Origin: Pseudomonadota bacterium
GTDB taxonomy: Bacteria; Pseudomonadota; Gammaproteobacteria; Burkholderiales; Burkholderiaceae_B
Length of the DNA: 64,000 bases
Assembly: GCA_023425645.1 (NCBI GenBank)
Contig: JAFACG010000009.1
Location: forward strand, 248,001 to 312,000
Direction of reading: 5' to 3'
Made by a program: the position numbers and the translations under genes. Under the pieces are notes generated by a model. That model saw nothing but the letters and a program-made list of their open reading frames with translations. It did no database searches and had not been told where the DNA came from. Shown piece after piece: positions 8,895 through 20,806 of the stretch; the first letter of the stretch is position 1, and each line of letters starts with the position of its first letter.

Positions 8895-10900
8895 TCCCTG
8901 AATCTTTTGTTCAGGAACTGCTCGCCCGTGTCGATGTCGTCGATGTCGTCGGGCGATATGTGCAGTTGCGCAAAGGCGGGGCCAACTTGCTTGGCCTATG
9001 CCCTTTTCACAACGAGAAATCTCCCTCCTTCACGGTCAGTCCCACCAAGCAGTTCTATCATTGCTTCGGTTGCGGAGCCCATGGGTCAGCCATATCGTTC
9101 CTGATGGAGCATACGGGGGCCTCGTTCCCCGAGGCAGTGCGCAGCCTGGCCGCCACTGTCGGCATGACCGTACCCGAAGCGCAGCGCTCCCCGCGCCAGC
9201 GCGCCGCCGATGCCCGCCGCAAGGACGAGCTGACGCGCCAACATCATATCCTCGAAGCCGCCCAGGCGCATTACCTGCGCCAGCTCAAGCAATCGCCCAT
9301 CGCCATCGACTACCTCAAGCGCCGAGGCCTGGACGGAGAGACCGCAGCGCGTTTCGGGCTGGGCTGGACGGGGACGGAGCGCCGGGGCCTGGCCGCGGTC
9401 TTTCCGCAATACGAAGACAATCAGCTGGTCGAGTCCGGCCTGGTGATCGAGTCCGAGGACGGACGGCGCTATGACCGCTTCCGTTCGCGGATCATGTTTC
9501 CGATCCGCAACGCCAAGGGCAACATCATCGGCTTTGGCGGCCGCCTGATCGAAAAAGGCGAACCCAAATACCTGAATTCGCCGGAAACCACGCTGTTCTC
9601 CAAGGGCCACGAACTCTACGGCCTATGGGAAGGGCGCCAGGGCATACGCAAGGAAGGCTTTGTCCTGATCGTGGAAGGCTATATGGACGTGGTGGCGCTG
9701 TCCCAGCACGGACTGCAAAACGCGGTGGCCACGCTGGGCACGGCCACGACCGAGCACCACATCACCAAGCTGATGCGCGCCAGCGACCGGCTGGTGTTCT
9801 GCTTCGACGGCGATGCGGCCGGTCGCAAGGCCGCGTGGCGCGCGCTCAACACCTGCCTGCCGCTGGTGCGCGACGACGTCTCCATCCGCTTCATGTTCCT
9901 GCCGGACAAGCATGATCCGGATTCCTACGTGCGCGAGCACGGCGCGCAGGCCTTTCGCGACCAGGCCCAGGAAGCCTATGCCTTGTCGCGTTTCTTCCTG
10001 GACGAGCTGGCCTCGCGCCATCGCATGGACGAGGCCGAAGGGCGCGCCGCCTGCGTGCACGAGGCCCTGCCCATGCTGCTGGAGCTGGCCGACAGCACGC
10101 TCAAGGTCCAGATCCAGCACGAATTCGCCCGCATGGTGCTGCTGACTCCCGACGAGCTGGCGCAGCGGCTCAGCACGGTGGAGCCGCCGCGCCGGCCGGC
10201 GGCGGACAGGCCGCCGGCGCAGGACGGCCTGGTGGCCCGCCCGCCGGTGGCCTCCGAGCCTCCGTCGGCGCAGGCGGGGCCGGCGCCGTTCGACGACGGT
10301 TTCGAAGGCTTCGATGCCTCCTTCGCGGACAGCGTGCCCATGGAGCACTGGCAGGAGCCGCAGGGCTGGCAGGAAGCGCCGGCGCAGCCGCGCGAGCGCG
10401 GCGCCTGGCGCGGCGATCGCAAGGGCAAGTCGCGCCAGGGCGCGGCGCCCGTCATGGGCAGCCGGGCCGTCACGCCCATGGCCAAGCGCCTGCTGCGCCT
10501 GTTGATCGCCCATCCGGCGCTGGTGGGCAGCCTGGGGGACCAGCAGCTTGAAATCCTTGCCCAGAGTCCCCATCTGCGTCTTGTACAGGAGTTGATCGCC
10601 CTGACCAACATCAGCGCCGCGCGGCACGCCGGCGCCTTGCTGGAGGCGGTGGATCCGGATTCGGACCTGGCCCCTGTGCTGCAGTCCCTGGCCACGGAAC
10701 TGCTGGGCGAGGACGAATTGCCCGACCCGCAGGGGGAGTGGCGCGACGCCTTGCATCGGATCGAGCTGGATGCGATCAAGGCCGAGCAGTCTTCCCTGGT
10801 GGAAACGGGCCTGCGCGAGCCCGAGCAACGTCAGCGTTATCAAGAGTTGACACGCCGCATTGCTTTGTTGAATGCTGCTTATACTCGGCAAGTGAAGTAA
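8891..10900 (+). CDS. dnaG: DNA primase DnaG
   Basis: Primase of 669 residues that makes RNA primers for replication with DnaB helicase. The N-terminal CHC2 zinc finger (C37, H40, C58, C61) is intact. The TOPRIM catalytic core has VEGYMDVV and [11 protein letters not shown] Pro/Ala-rich linker (about 430-530) leads to the C-terminal DnaB-binding helical domain. The start is a TTG overlapping the rpsU stop (TTGA); it gives the normal N-terminus [11 protein letters not shown]. The next in-frame ATG is well inside the protein, after the zinc finger. The rare start and overlap should keep primase far below bS21. Confidence 0.96.
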   Translation: MIPESFVQELLARVDVVDVVGRYVQLRKGGANLLGLCPFHNEKSPSFTVSPTKQFYHCFGCGAHGSAISFLMEHTGASFPEAVRSLAATVGMTVPEAQRSPRQRAADARRKDELTRQHHILEAAQAHYLRQLKQSPIAIDYLKRRGLDGETAARFGLGWTGTERRGLAAVFPQYEDNQLVESGLVIESEDGRRYDRFRSRIMFPIRNAKGNIIGFGGRLIEKGEPKYLNSPETTLFSKGHELYGLWEGRQGIRKEGFVLIVEGYMDVVALSQHGLQNAVATLGTATTEHHITKLMRASDRLVFCFDGDAAGRKAAWRALNTCLPLVRDDVSIRFMFLPDKHDPDSYVREHGAQAFRDQAQEAYALSRFFLDELASRHRMDEAEGRAACVHEALPMLLELADSTLKVQIQHEFARMVLLTPDELAQRLSTVEPPRRPAADRPPAQDGLVARPPVASEPPSAQAGPAPFDDGFEGFDASFADSVPMEHWQEPQGWQEAPAQPRERGAWRGDRKGKSRQGAAPVMGSRAVTPMAKRLLRLLIAHPALVGSLGDQQLEILAQSPHLRLVQELIALTNISAARHAGALLEAVDPDSDLAPVLQSLATELLGEDELPDPQGEWRDALHRIELDAIKAEQSSLVETGLREPEQRQRYQELTRRIALLNAAYTRQVK

Positions 10901-11159
10901 AATATTAGGTTTATGTGTTGTGTTTGCATCCGGCCAGGATTTCGTGTCCTGGCGCGCGGGCAAATGCGGCGGGCAGCGGGTTGCGAACCACATCATGCCT
11001 TGAGCCGATGAGCCAGGGATTAAATCACGCAGGGTTCGCTTGCGCGGCACGCCCAGGAGCCGGCTGGATGGGGGCGCACGCATCATCAGGTTCTGGCCTG
11101 TACGACTCGGTGGCTACATATTGGTACCACAGGGGTAATTGGCGTCTATGGAAGAAATT

Positions 11160-13382
<2,223 letters not shown>

Positions 13383-13404
13383 TCCGATTGCTGGCCCAGC
13401 CCTG

Positions 13405-13433
13405 AAAACCCGGCCCTGGCGGCCGGGTTTTTT
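13405..13433 (+). terminator. Rho-independent terminator after rpoD
   Basis: AAAACCCGGCC pairs with GGCCGGGTTTT around CTGGC and runs into TTTTTTC. It lies 22 bases after the rpoD stop and is a textbook intrinsic terminator. Confidence 0.9.
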
Positions 13434-13762
13434 CATGGCCGCCCGCAGGAGGCGGGTGCCGACAAGGCGGACCTGGCGGGCCCTTCAACAAGGGCGTTGC
13501 ATGGATTTCACGTTCCGCATGGTATGTTGCAAGGTACTTTTCGACGCCCGGGCGCGCCTGCGCGAGCAGGTGAAAGTCCCGGAGCGCGGTCATGAACACA
13601 TTACGAAAAATTCACTGGCTGGGAGCCGGACGCCATGCTACAACGGGCGCATCTTCCGCCAGGACCTGCCGCTGCTCTGGCTCACCCAGCCAGGGGCCGG
13701 CCGGTCGCTTTTCGCATTTCAGACATGAAGCCACCCATTTCCGAACATCAGGAGCCGAGAGC
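13434..13762. other. Intergenic stretch before the two-component cluster
   Basis: About 330 bases without a supported gene. An ATG at 13592 is in frame with the kinase gene, but its extra 57 codons look like non-coding GC-rich DNA and show no family resemblance. Some dyad symmetry is present (for example GCGCGCCTGCGCGAGC at 13551). No clear promoter was found. The AGGAG at 13750 serves the kinase start. Confidence 0.5.
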
Positions 13763-15037
13763 ATGATCGCGACCAGCTCCGTCACGCATCGCATCCAGTG
13801 GGCCATGAGCCTGTCCCTGACGGTCATGGTGCTGGTATTGGGAGCCGGTTCCTATCTGGCGTTCGGCTACCTGAAGGACAATGTGCTGGGCGAGCAGCTC
13901 GAGGACGTGGCCGAGCAGGTGGGCTCCATGAATCCCACACGCAGCGGCGCTCTGGCGCTAGACCAGCCGCACACGCACCTGGCGTGGTTCATGGTCGGTC
14001 CGCAAGCGGGGCAGGGAAGCGTGCCATCCGAATTCGCCGCCTTGCCGGCGGGTGACCACGAGGCGAGCTGGCGCCAGCAGCAATGGCGGGTGCGCGTGAC
14101 GGACCGCTCCGACGGACGCGTGATCATGGCTGTCAATTCCGAATCCTTCCGTCAGCGCCAGACCGAGTTCGGCCTGTTGATCCTGGCCTGCATGACGTTT
14201 TGCCTGTTGATGGTGTGGGTGACCGCCGGGCATCTGGCCGCGCTGGCTTCCGGGCCCATCATCCGACTGGTGCAGATGCTGAGCCAGCGCAGCGGCGGGC
14301 AGCACCAGTATCAGGTGGCCAACGACAATGAAATGGGGCGCCTGCTCAGCGCCTTCAATGTGATGCAAAGCCGCCTGGAAGAAGAGCTCTACGAAGAGCG
14401 GGAAATGGCCCTGAACCTGGGGCACGAGCTGAATACGGCGCTGTGCGCCATCCGCAGCGAAGCGGAGATGTTGCTGCTCACGGGGCAGGAGGGCGGCCAG
14501 GCCCGCCTGGAAAACATCATCCGCCAGGCCGACATCGCCGCCGCGGGCCTGCAGAGCGCCCAGAACCTGGCTTCGATCGGCAGCTCCCACAAACAGTGGT
14601 GCTGGCTGGCGCGTTACGTGGACGACGCCTGGCATTCCCTGGCGGCCCGGGCGGACAAGGGCCTGCCGCATTTCCGCAACGAGGTGCCTGAGCAGATGCA
14701 GCTCAGCCTGGATCCGTCGGCCCTGCTGGTGGTGATGCGCAATCTCCTGCAGAACGTGGTCGATCACGCCCAGGCGACGGAGGTGGTGGTCAGCTCGCCC
14801 GGGCCCGGCACGCTGCTGTTCCGGGACAATGGCCAGGGCATCCCCGCAGAGCGGCTCGAGCGCCTGTTCGAGCGCCATTACCACCAGGGCGGCCGGTCTT
14901 CTCCGCAGACCGGCCGGCGCGGCCTGGGTCTGGATATCGTGCGCCAGATCTGCCTCTACCATGGCTGGACCCTGCAGGTGCAGTCCGATACCCAGGGAGC
15001 GCAGCGCGGCACCCGCTTCTACCTCGAACTGGACTGA
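13763..15037 (+). CDS. Two-component sensor histidine kinase (HK1) with degenerate H-box
   Basis: Inner-membrane sensor kinase of 424 residues. One membrane segment (about 13-35), a periplasmic sensor loop (36-135) and a second segment (136-156) lead to a HAMP-like linker. The dimerisation helix has LGHELNTALCAIRSEAE with phospho-acceptor H221. The ATPase domain shows the N-box MRNLLQNVVDHA, FRDNGQGIP and GRRGLGLDIV. The H-box lacks the usual Arg and Pro of HELRTP. AGGAG nine bases before the ATG supports this start. It is clearly related to the second kinase at 17.2 kb; only one response regulator lies nearby. The stimulus is unknown. Confidence 0.88.
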   Translation: MIATSSVTHRIQWAMSLSLTVMVLVLGAGSYLAFGYLKDNVLGEQLEDVAEQVGSMNPTRSGALALDQPHTHLAWFMVGPQAGQGSVPSEFAALPAGDHEASWRQQQWRVRVTDRSDGRVIMAVNSESFRQRQTEFGLLILACMTFCLLMVWVTAGHLAALASGPIIRLVQMLSQRSGGQHQYQVANDNEMGRLLSAFNVMQSRLEEELYEEREMALNLGHELNTALCAIRSEAEMLLLTGQEGGQARLENIIRQADIAAAGLQSAQNLASIGSSHKQWCWLARYVDDAWHSLAARADKGLPHFRNEVPEQMQLSLDPSALLVVMRNLLQNVVDHAQATEVVVSSPGPGTLLFRDNGQGIPAERLERLFERHYHQGGRSSPQTGRRGLGLDIVRQICLYHGWTLQVQSDTQGAQRGTRFYLELD

Positions 15038-15147
15038 ATCGCGGCTTGGGAAGTCATTCGACGCGATTTTTACGCTGCCGCCGCTACAGTGCCCCTGTCT
15101 GCGACGAATCAGTTCCGGTTCGCCGCCAACAATGGCGAGATCACATC

Positions 15148-16449
15148 ATGTCCGGCACTCCCTCTCTGGTGCAACGCAATTCCTTGTTCTATCTGCTCAC
15201 CCAGGTGGTGGGCATTACCCTGCTGCTGGCCTGGCTGGCGAGCCTGGCGCAACAGTGGACTCCGGTCAATCCTTTGCTGGCCATGGCCAACCGTCCCGCT
15301 CATGTCGCCCATGAAATGAAAGAAGTGCAATGGATTCTGATGGCGTTGATGGTGGCGGGCGCTCTGTTGTTGTCATTCTGGCAGGCGCATCGCCTGGGAC
15401 GCCAGGCCGGCCTGCCGGTCAGGCCCGCCTTGATGTGCGGGGCCGCATTGTTTCTGGGAGGACCGCTGCTGGCGGCCTTGTTGCAGTCGGAGGTCGTGCG
15501 GGCCTGGCTGGACCTGGCGCTTGGCTGGGCGCCCCTGGCGCGTTCGCTCGTACAAGTGGACGCTTGTGTAGCCGTGGGCGCCGGACTGGTATACCTGTAT
15601 TTTGTCGGCTGGGCGCTGAACCTGCCCCGCTTGCGCTGGACGGGCCTGCTGGCTGGATTGCTGTGCGCCGTGGTGCTGGGCGTGCTGGAGCCGGAGCAGG
15701 GGCGTGTCAATCTGGTCCAGGTGTTCAGTTCCCTGATGGTGGTGTGGCTGTTGTGCAGCTTGGTTTTCTACCCTCTGATCGTGGCGCCGCGACGGTGGTC
15801 CGATGCGCATGCCGGTCACAGCACCCTGGAGCAGGCCTGGGAACATCTGGCTGTCATCCAGGTGCGTCGGCGCCGCACCCTGGGCGTATTCGGCGTCTTG
15901 CTGGCCGCGCTGCTGCCGTTCTTTTCGTCCGCATGGTCGGCGGACTCGCTGGTGTTCCAGTTCACGCGCATGGCCGGCCTGGCCCTGGTCCTGGCGGCGG
16001 TATTGGGCCGCTGCTGGTGCATGCTCTATCTGGGCGGGCACAAGGGGGCGAGCCTGATCACCCAGGGGCCTTATTCCGTCAGCCGCAACCCCCTGTATGG
16101 ATTCTCCCTGTGCGCCGTGGCCGGCATGGGCGCGCTCTCGGGCAGCCTTCTTCTGGGCCCCGTCATGGCCCTGTTCGTGTACGCTGTGTTCAACAACGTC
16201 ATCGATGAAGAAGAGATATTGCTGCAGCGCGTATTCGGCTCGGCCTACGAGGACTACTGCCGGCGCGTGCCGCGTCTCGGACCGCGCCTGTCCCTGTGGC
16301 GCAGCCCGGACGAGCTGCAGGTGTCGGTCAGCGGGCTGGCCCGTACCTTGCGGGACGCTTTGCCGTATTTCCTGATCTGGCCGATCTTCGAACTGGCGCA
16401 GCGGGCCCAGGTCCATGGCTGGGTGCCTGTTCTGCTGCATTTGCCTTGA
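15148..16449 (+). CDS. Polytopic membrane protein with isoprenylcysteine methyltransferase (ICMT/PEMT-like) domain
   Basis: Membrane protein of 433 residues with many hydrophobic segments. The C-terminal third matches the ICMT/phospholipid methyltransferase fold: GPYSVSRNPLYGFSL, then N...DEEEILLQRVFGSAYEDYCRRVPRLGPR, the SAM and substrate signature of the Ste14/MddA superfamily. The N-terminal half is a further hydrophobic block I do not recognise. The ATG at 15148 follows a weak GCGAG site. The gene sits between a sensor kinase and a response regulator, so it may modify a lipid or small molecule linked to that signalling. No bacterial protein-prenylation gene is visible nearby, so a prenylcysteine substrate is unlikely. 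Confidence 0.75.
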   Translation: MSGTPSLVQRNSLFYLLTQVVGITLLLAWLASLAQQWTPVNPLLAMANRPAHVAHEMKEVQWILMALMVAGALLLSFWQAHRLGRQAGLPVRPALMCGAALFLGGPLLAALLQSEVVRAWLDLALGWAPLARSLVQVDACVAVGAGLVYLYFVGWALNLPRLRWTGLLAGLLCAVVLGVLEPEQGRVNLVQVFSSLMVVWLLCSLVFYPLIVAPRRWSDAHAGHSTLEQAWEHLAVIQVRRRRTLGVFGVLLAALLPFFSSAWSADSLVFQFTRMAGLALVLAAVLGRCWCMLYLGGHKGASLITQGPYSVSRNPLYGFSLCAVAGMGALSGSLLLGPVMALFVYAVFNNVIDEEEILLQRVFGSAYEDYCRRVPRLGPRLSLWRSPDELQVSVSGLARTLRDALPYFLIWPIFELAQRAQVHGWVPVLLHLP

Positions 16450-16508
16450 TGAGCCCGTCCGGCGCCGGCCAGAATGGCCGAGCCCACCCTTGTGGAACAT
16501 TTTTTGTC

Positions 16509-17210
16509 ATGCGTGTACTCATAGTTGAAAACGATACGACCATTGCCGAGAACCTTTACACTTACCTGGAGCTGAAGGGCTTTGTGGTGGATGCCGCCTA
16601 CGACGGCAACGGCGCGCTCGGCCTGCTGCAGGAGCTGGACTTCGACGCCATGGTGCTGGACCTGGGACTGCCGGGGCTGGACGGCTTCGGTGTGCTGCAG
16701 GCCTTGCGCAAGTCCGGCAGGGCGCCCATCCCCATCCTGGTGCTGACCGCGCGCAGCCAGCTGGAAAGCAAACTGACCGCGTTCGACCTGGGCGCGGACG
16801 ATTATCTGGTCAAACCCTTTGCCCTGGCGGAAGTGGAAGCGCGCCTGCGGGCCTTGTTGCGGCGCGGCCCGCCTCAGGTCCAGCATGGCTCCTTGCGCTG
16901 GGGCGTGCTGGAATACAATCTGGACACGGCGTTGGTGAGCGTGGCCGGGCAGGACCTGCACCTGAGCTTCAAGACCCGCCAGGTCCTGGAGGCGCTGCTG
17001 CGCGAACCGGGCGCCATCGTCACGCGGCGCGCGCTGGAAAAGACGCTCTGGCCGGAAGGCGCGCCGTCTCCCGAAGCCCTGCGCAGCCAGATCCATCTGC
17101 TGCGCCGCGCCTTGACCGAGGCCGGCGCCGGCAATATCGAAACGCTTCCCGGCCTGGGCTGGCGGCTGGAAAAGGAAAACGAGGATGTTCAGGGGGCTGA
17201 GAAGGCCTAG
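16509..17210 (+). CDS. OmpR/PhoB-family response regulator
   Basis: DNA-binding regulator of 233 residues. The receiver domain begins MRVLIVENDTTIAENL, with phospho-acceptor D51 in MVLDLGLPGLDGF, the switch Thr in VLTARS and the conserved Lys in DDYLVKPF. The winged-helix effector follows, with the recognition-helix region SPEALRSQIHLLRRAL and the GLGWRLE wing. It is the only response regulator between two sensor kinases, which could both act on it. Target genes are unknown; autoregulation of the cluster is plausible but not shown. Confidence 0.92.
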   Translation: MRVLIVENDTTIAENLYTYLELKGFVVDAAYDGNGALGLLQELDFDAMVLDLGLPGLDGFGVLQALRKSGRAPIPILVLTARSQLESKLTAFDLGADDYLVKPFALAEVEARLRALLRRGPPQVQHGSLRWGVLEYNLDTALVSVAGQDLHLSFKTRQVLEALLREPGAIVTRRALEKTLWPEGAPSPEALRSQIHLLRRALTEAGAGNIETLPGLGWRLEKENEDVQGAEKA

Positions 17211-17214
17211 ATTC

Positions 17215-18489
17215 ATGAGCACGCTGACGCAGCGGGTGTCCTGGGCGCTGACGCTGATCGCGGCAGCGCTGGTCCTCGTCGTGGGCGGCCTGGCCTACGC
17301 CGCCTTCGACCGCATGGAGGACGAGATGGTCAACACCATGCTGCTGTCCTATGCGCGCAATCCGGCCCTGCTGCCCGACAACGCCTATGATCGCAGCGAG
17401 GCGCTGGGCTCCGAGCTGGACAGCTACTGGTTTGCGCAGGGCCAGCCGCTGACCGGGCTGCCGGCCTTTGCGCAGGTCGACGAGCCCGGCCTGCATGAAT
17501 TCGAAAAAGGCGAGGACACCTGGCATGTGCTGCGCCAGGACAGCGCCCAGGGCCGCCTGTACCTGGTGTACCGGGCAACCCCGCACGAGCAGCGCGTCCG
17601 GCAGTTCGGCCTGACTCTGGCGCTGATCGGCGCGATGGCCATCTTGCTGGTGTTTCTTTTTTCGCGTCGGGTGGCCCGTCGGGCCGTGGCGCCCATGCAG
17701 ATTCTGTCGCGGCATCTGGAGAACTGGGCGCCGGGCAGATCGGGCCTGCCTGAACGCCAGGACGATGAGGCGGGGCGCTTGATACGGGCTTTCAACCGCA
17801 TGCAGGAACAGGTCGAGGAGCTGCTGACCCACGAACGCGAATTTGCGGCCAATCTGGGTCATGAGCTGCGCACCGGCCTGGCGGCCATCCGCAGCGATTG
17901 CGAACTGTTGCTGTTGCAATTGCCCGAGGGGCTTGCCCAGCAGCGCCTGCAGCGCATGATGGTCCAGGCCGACGCGGTCTGTGCCAGCCTGGACGCGGCC
18001 GAGAGCCTGGCCTATACGGCGGCGCGGCATTTGCGCGAGATCCAGGTGAGCGAGCTGGCCGAACAGACCTGGCAGGCGGTGGCCTTGCTGGATGCGGGCA
18101 GCGAACAGGTCCGCTGGAGCAACCGCATTCCCGATACCGTGCGTCGGCAGGTTGACGCCTACGCCTTGTCTATGCTCCTGCGCATCCTGATGCGCAACGC
18201 CGTCGATCACGCTGCGCCGTGCGGATTATGGGTCGCCTGGAAGGAGCCTGCGGTGCTGGAAGTGGGGGATGACGGTCCGGGCATCGCCGTCCAGGATCAG
18301 GCGCTGATCTTCGAGCGGCACTTCAGCCGCGGCCGGCAGTTGCCCCACGGCTCGCGTGAACAGGGGCATAGGGGAATAGGCCTGGCTCTTGCGCGCCAGC
18401 TGGCGCTGGCGCAGGGCTGGAGCCTGACGGTGCAGCCCGGCCCGCGGGGCGCGGGCTGCGTATTCAGGCTGGATCTGGATCCCGCCTAG
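17215..18489 (+). CDS. Two-component sensor histidine kinase (HK2)
   Basis: Sensor kinase of 424 residues with two membrane segments (about 11-30 and 132-150), a periplasmic loop, HAMP linker, H-box AANLGHELRTGLAAIRSDCE (H216) and an ATPase domain with MRNAVDHA, VGDDGPGIA and HRGIGLALARQLAL. The H-box has Gly where Pro is usual. It begins four bases after the response regulator; an ATG at 17185 (11 residues longer, overlapping the regulator) also has a fair ribosome site. Same length and layout as HK1, so the two look like paralogues with different sensor loops. Its TAG stop overlaps the guaD stop on the other strand. Confidence 0.88.
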   Translation: MSTLTQRVSWALTLIAAALVLVVGGLAYAAFDRMEDEMVNTMLLSYARNPALLPDNAYDRSEALGSELDSYWFAQGQPLTGLPAFAQVDEPGLHEFEKGEDTWHVLRQDSAQGRLYLVYRATPHEQRVRQFGLTLALIGAMAILLVFLFSRRVARRAVAPMQILSRHLENWAPGRSGLPERQDDEAGRLIRAFNRMQEQVEELLTHEREFAANLGHELRTGLAAIRSDCELLLLQLPEGLAQQRLQRMMVQADAVCASLDAAESLAYTAARHLREIQVSELAEQTWQAVALLDAGSEQVRWSNRIPDTVRRQVDAYALSMLLRILMRNAVDHAAPCGLWVAWKEPAVLEVGDDGPGIAVQDQALIFERHFSRGRQLPHGSREQGHRGIGLALARQLALAQGWSLTVQPGPRGAGCVFRLDLDPA

Positions 18490-19811
18490 GCGTCGCGCTG
18501 GTGCACCCGGCGGCCGGCGCTGTAGGTGGCGCTGATGCAGCGGTCGTCGCCCAGCATGGCCAGGACGAACAATTGCTCCTCCAGGGAGTCCAGCAGGGAG
18601 CTGCGGCGCGCGATCAGCGGTGTGCACTGAGGATCGAGCACGATGAAATCCGCTTCCGCGCCGGGCGCCAGGGTGCCGATCTGCCCTTGCATGTCCAGGG
18701 CGCGCGCGGTGCCTTCGGTAGCCAGGTAGAACATGGTGGCCGCCGTCAGGTGCCAGCCGCCCAGACGGGCGACCTTGTGGGCTTCATTCATGGTGCGCAG
18801 CATGGAGAAGGACGTGCCGCCGCCCACGTCGGTAGCCAGCGTGTGCAGCACGCCGCTCTGGCGCATGGCTACGAAATCGAACACCCCGCTGGACAGGAAC
18901 AGGTTGGACGTGGGGCAGTGGGCCGCCACGCTGCCGGTCTCGTGCAGGCGGGCGCGGTCCTGCTCATCCAGCCAGATGCTGTGGCCGTACACGGCGCGCG
19001 GGCGCAGCAGGCCGAAGCTGTCGTACACATCCAGGTAGCTGCGGCTCTTGGGGAAGAGCTCGCTGACCCATTTTACTTCGTCCTTGTTTTCCGCCACGTG
19101 CGTCTGCACGAAGACGTCCGGGTAGGCGCGCGCCAGCTCGCCGCAGGCGGCCAGCTGTTCGGGCGTGGAGGTGGGGGCGAAGCGCGGCGTCAGCGCGTAC
19201 ATCTGGCGGCCTTTGCCATGCCAGCGGCGGAGCAGGTCTTCGGATTCGCGCGCGCCCGATTCGGCCGTGTCCCGCAGGTATTCGGGGCAATTGCGATCCA
19301 TCATGACCTTGCCGGCGATCATGCGCAGGTTGCGGCGGTGGCTTTCTTCGAAAAAGGCATCCACGGATTCGGGGTGGACGCTGCCGTAGACCAGGGCGGT
19401 GGTGGTGCCGTTGCGCAGCAGCTCGTCCAGGAATACGCCGGCCACTTCATCGGCGTGGCTCTTGTCTTCAAAGCGCCTTTCGGTGGGGAAGGTGTAGTTC
19501 TCCAGCCAGGGCAGCAGGCCGGGCGAGGGCGAAGCAATCATGTCGGTCTGCGGGAAATGCAGGTGCGTGTCGATCAGGCCGGGCATGATCAGCTTGCCGC
19601 GCAGATCGACCAGGCGCACTTCGGCGGGCAGCGAGTCCGCCAAGCGGGCGTAGTCGCCGCAAGCCTCGATCCGCCCCTGGGCATTGACCAGCAGCAGGCC
19701 GTCGCTGTAGTAGCGCATGGCCTCGGAGGGATCCTCCAGGCAGGCGGGATCGGCCACAAAGTACAGCAGTTGCGCGCGGTAGGCACAGGCGGTCGTATCG
19801 TGGTTCGTCAT
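18486..19811 (-). CDS. guaD: Guanine deaminase
   Basis: Zinc-dependent amidohydrolase of 441 residues converting guanine to xanthine and ammonia. Metal-binding and active-site motifs are visible: PGLIDTHLHFPQTD, QTHVAENKDEV, YGHSIWLD and LATDVGGGTSFSML, the last being the guanine-deaminase signature. The C-terminus closes the beta-sandwich around the amidohydrolase barrel. Its ATG at 19811 lies 29 bases after xdhC, so it is the last gene of the xdhABC-guaD operon and supplies xanthine to the dehydrogenase encoded upstream. It converges with HK2, the two stop codons sharing bases. Confidence 0.94.
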   Translation of the reverse strand: MTNHDTTACAYRAQLLYFVADPACLEDPSEAMRYYSDGLLLVNAQGRIEACGDYARLADSLPAEVRLVDLRGKLIMPGLIDTHLHFPQTDMIASPSPGLLPWLENYTFPTERRFEDKSHADEVAGVFLDELLRNGTTTALVYGSVHPESVDAFFEESHRRNLRMIAGKVMMDRNCPEYLRDTAESGARESEDLLRRWHGKGRQMYALTPRFAPTSTPEQLAACGELARAYPDVFVQTHVAENKDEVKWVSELFPKSRSYLDVYDSFGLLRPRAVYGHSIWLDEQDRARLHETGSVAAHCPTSNLFLSSGVFDFVAMRQSGVLHTLATDVGGGTSFSMLRTMNEAHKVARLGGWHLTAATMFYLATEGTARALDMQGQIGTLAPGAEADFIVLDPQCTPLIARRSSLLDSLEEQLFVLAMLGDDRCISATYSAGRRVHQRDA

Positions 19812-19840
19812 TTTTATCCTCGAAAGCAGAATAAGGGGGA

Positions 19841-20806
19841 TCAGCGGCTCAGCTGGCCCAGGCGGTAGGCATAGCCCAGCAGTTCGGCGGCGACCGCCAC
19901 GGCGATCACGGAGGGAGCCTTGCCGGTGATGTCGGGCACGCCGATGGGGCAGACCAGTTCCTGCACGCGGGCGCTGGGCAGGCCGCGCTGTTGCAGGCGC
20001 CGCTCGAACTGGCGGCGCTTGGTCATGGAGCCGATCAGGCCCACGTAGGCGGTATCCAGGCGGCGCAGGATCTTCTGGCACAGCTCCAGGTCCAGCGCGT
20101 GGCTGTGCGTCATCACCAGGAAGTAGCTGTTGGGCGGCGCCTGTTCGATCAGGGCGTCCGGGATGTCCGTGGCCTCGATGCTGACATTGTCCGGCACGCT
20201 GGCCGGGAAGGCGTCTTCGCGCTCATCGATCCAGAGCACGCGGCAGGGCAGGGTGCCCAGTATCTGAACCAGGGCTTCGCCCACGTGGCCGGCGCCAAAC
20301 AGCAGGATGGTCATGGGTGCGGGAGGCAGGTCTTCCTGCCACAGCCCCTGGTCGTCCTGGCGCTCGAGCCGCGATCCGGCGCAGGAGTCCGGACGGACCT
20401 GCACGCGCCGTTGTCCGGCAGGCAGCAGATGCGACAGGCGGCTGGCAGGCTGGCCCGCACGCAAGGCCGCGTCCAGCGCTTCGATCCAGTCCAGGTCGGC
20501 CGGTTCCAGAATTTCGTGCAGCAGCGTGACCACGCCGCCGCAGCATTGACCCAGGCTAGGACCCAGCGGCAGGCGGCTCAGGAACCAGGCTGGCGCGTCG
20601 TCCTGGGCCAGCAAGGCCCGGGCCTGTTCGCCGGCCACCCATTCCAGGTGGCCGCCGCCTATGGTCAGCCATTGTCCATCCTGGCTGAACAGCATGGCGG
20701 TGCCGGCCGTGCGCGGCGTGGAGCCCTTGGCCTCGGCCACCGAGCACAGCACCAGCCGTTCGCCGGCCCGCAAGCGGGCCAGCGCGACAGAAGGCCAGTT
20801 CGTCAT
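19841..20806 (-). CDS. xdhC: Xanthine dehydrogenase accessory protein XdhC
   Basis: Molybdenum-cofactor chaperone of 321 residues that inserts sulfurated Moco into xanthine dehydrogenase. The N-terminal XdhC/CoxI domain has EAKGSTPRTAGTAML and the Cys-containing LGQCCGGVV. A Rossmann-like domain follows with LLFGAGHVGEALVQILG, and VGLIGSMTKRRQFERRL closes the protein. Its ATG overlaps the xdhB stop by four bases (ATGA on the minus strand), indicating translational coupling. Confidence 0.94.
   Translation of the reverse strand: MTNWPSVALARLRAGERLVLCSVAEAKGSTPRTAGTAMLFSQDGQWLTIGGGHLEWVAGEQARALLAQDDAPAWFLSRLPLGPSLGQCCGGVVTLLHEILEPADLDWIEALDAALRAGQPASRLSHLLPAGQRRVQVRPDSCAGSRLERQDDQGLWQEDLPPAPMTILLFGAGHVGEALVQILGTLPCRVLWIDEREDAFPASVPDNVSIEATDIPDALIEQAPPNSYFLVMTHSHALDLELCQKILRRLDTAYVGLIGSMTKRRQFERRLQQRGLPSARVQELVCPIGVPDITGKAPSVIAVAVAAELLGYAYRLGQLSR

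Noticed and set aside
13592..13762. Upstream in-frame start for the HK1 kinase
   Set aside because: The 57 extra residues are Arg/Ser/Gly-rich noise before a normal signal-anchor start at 13763 that has AGGAG.
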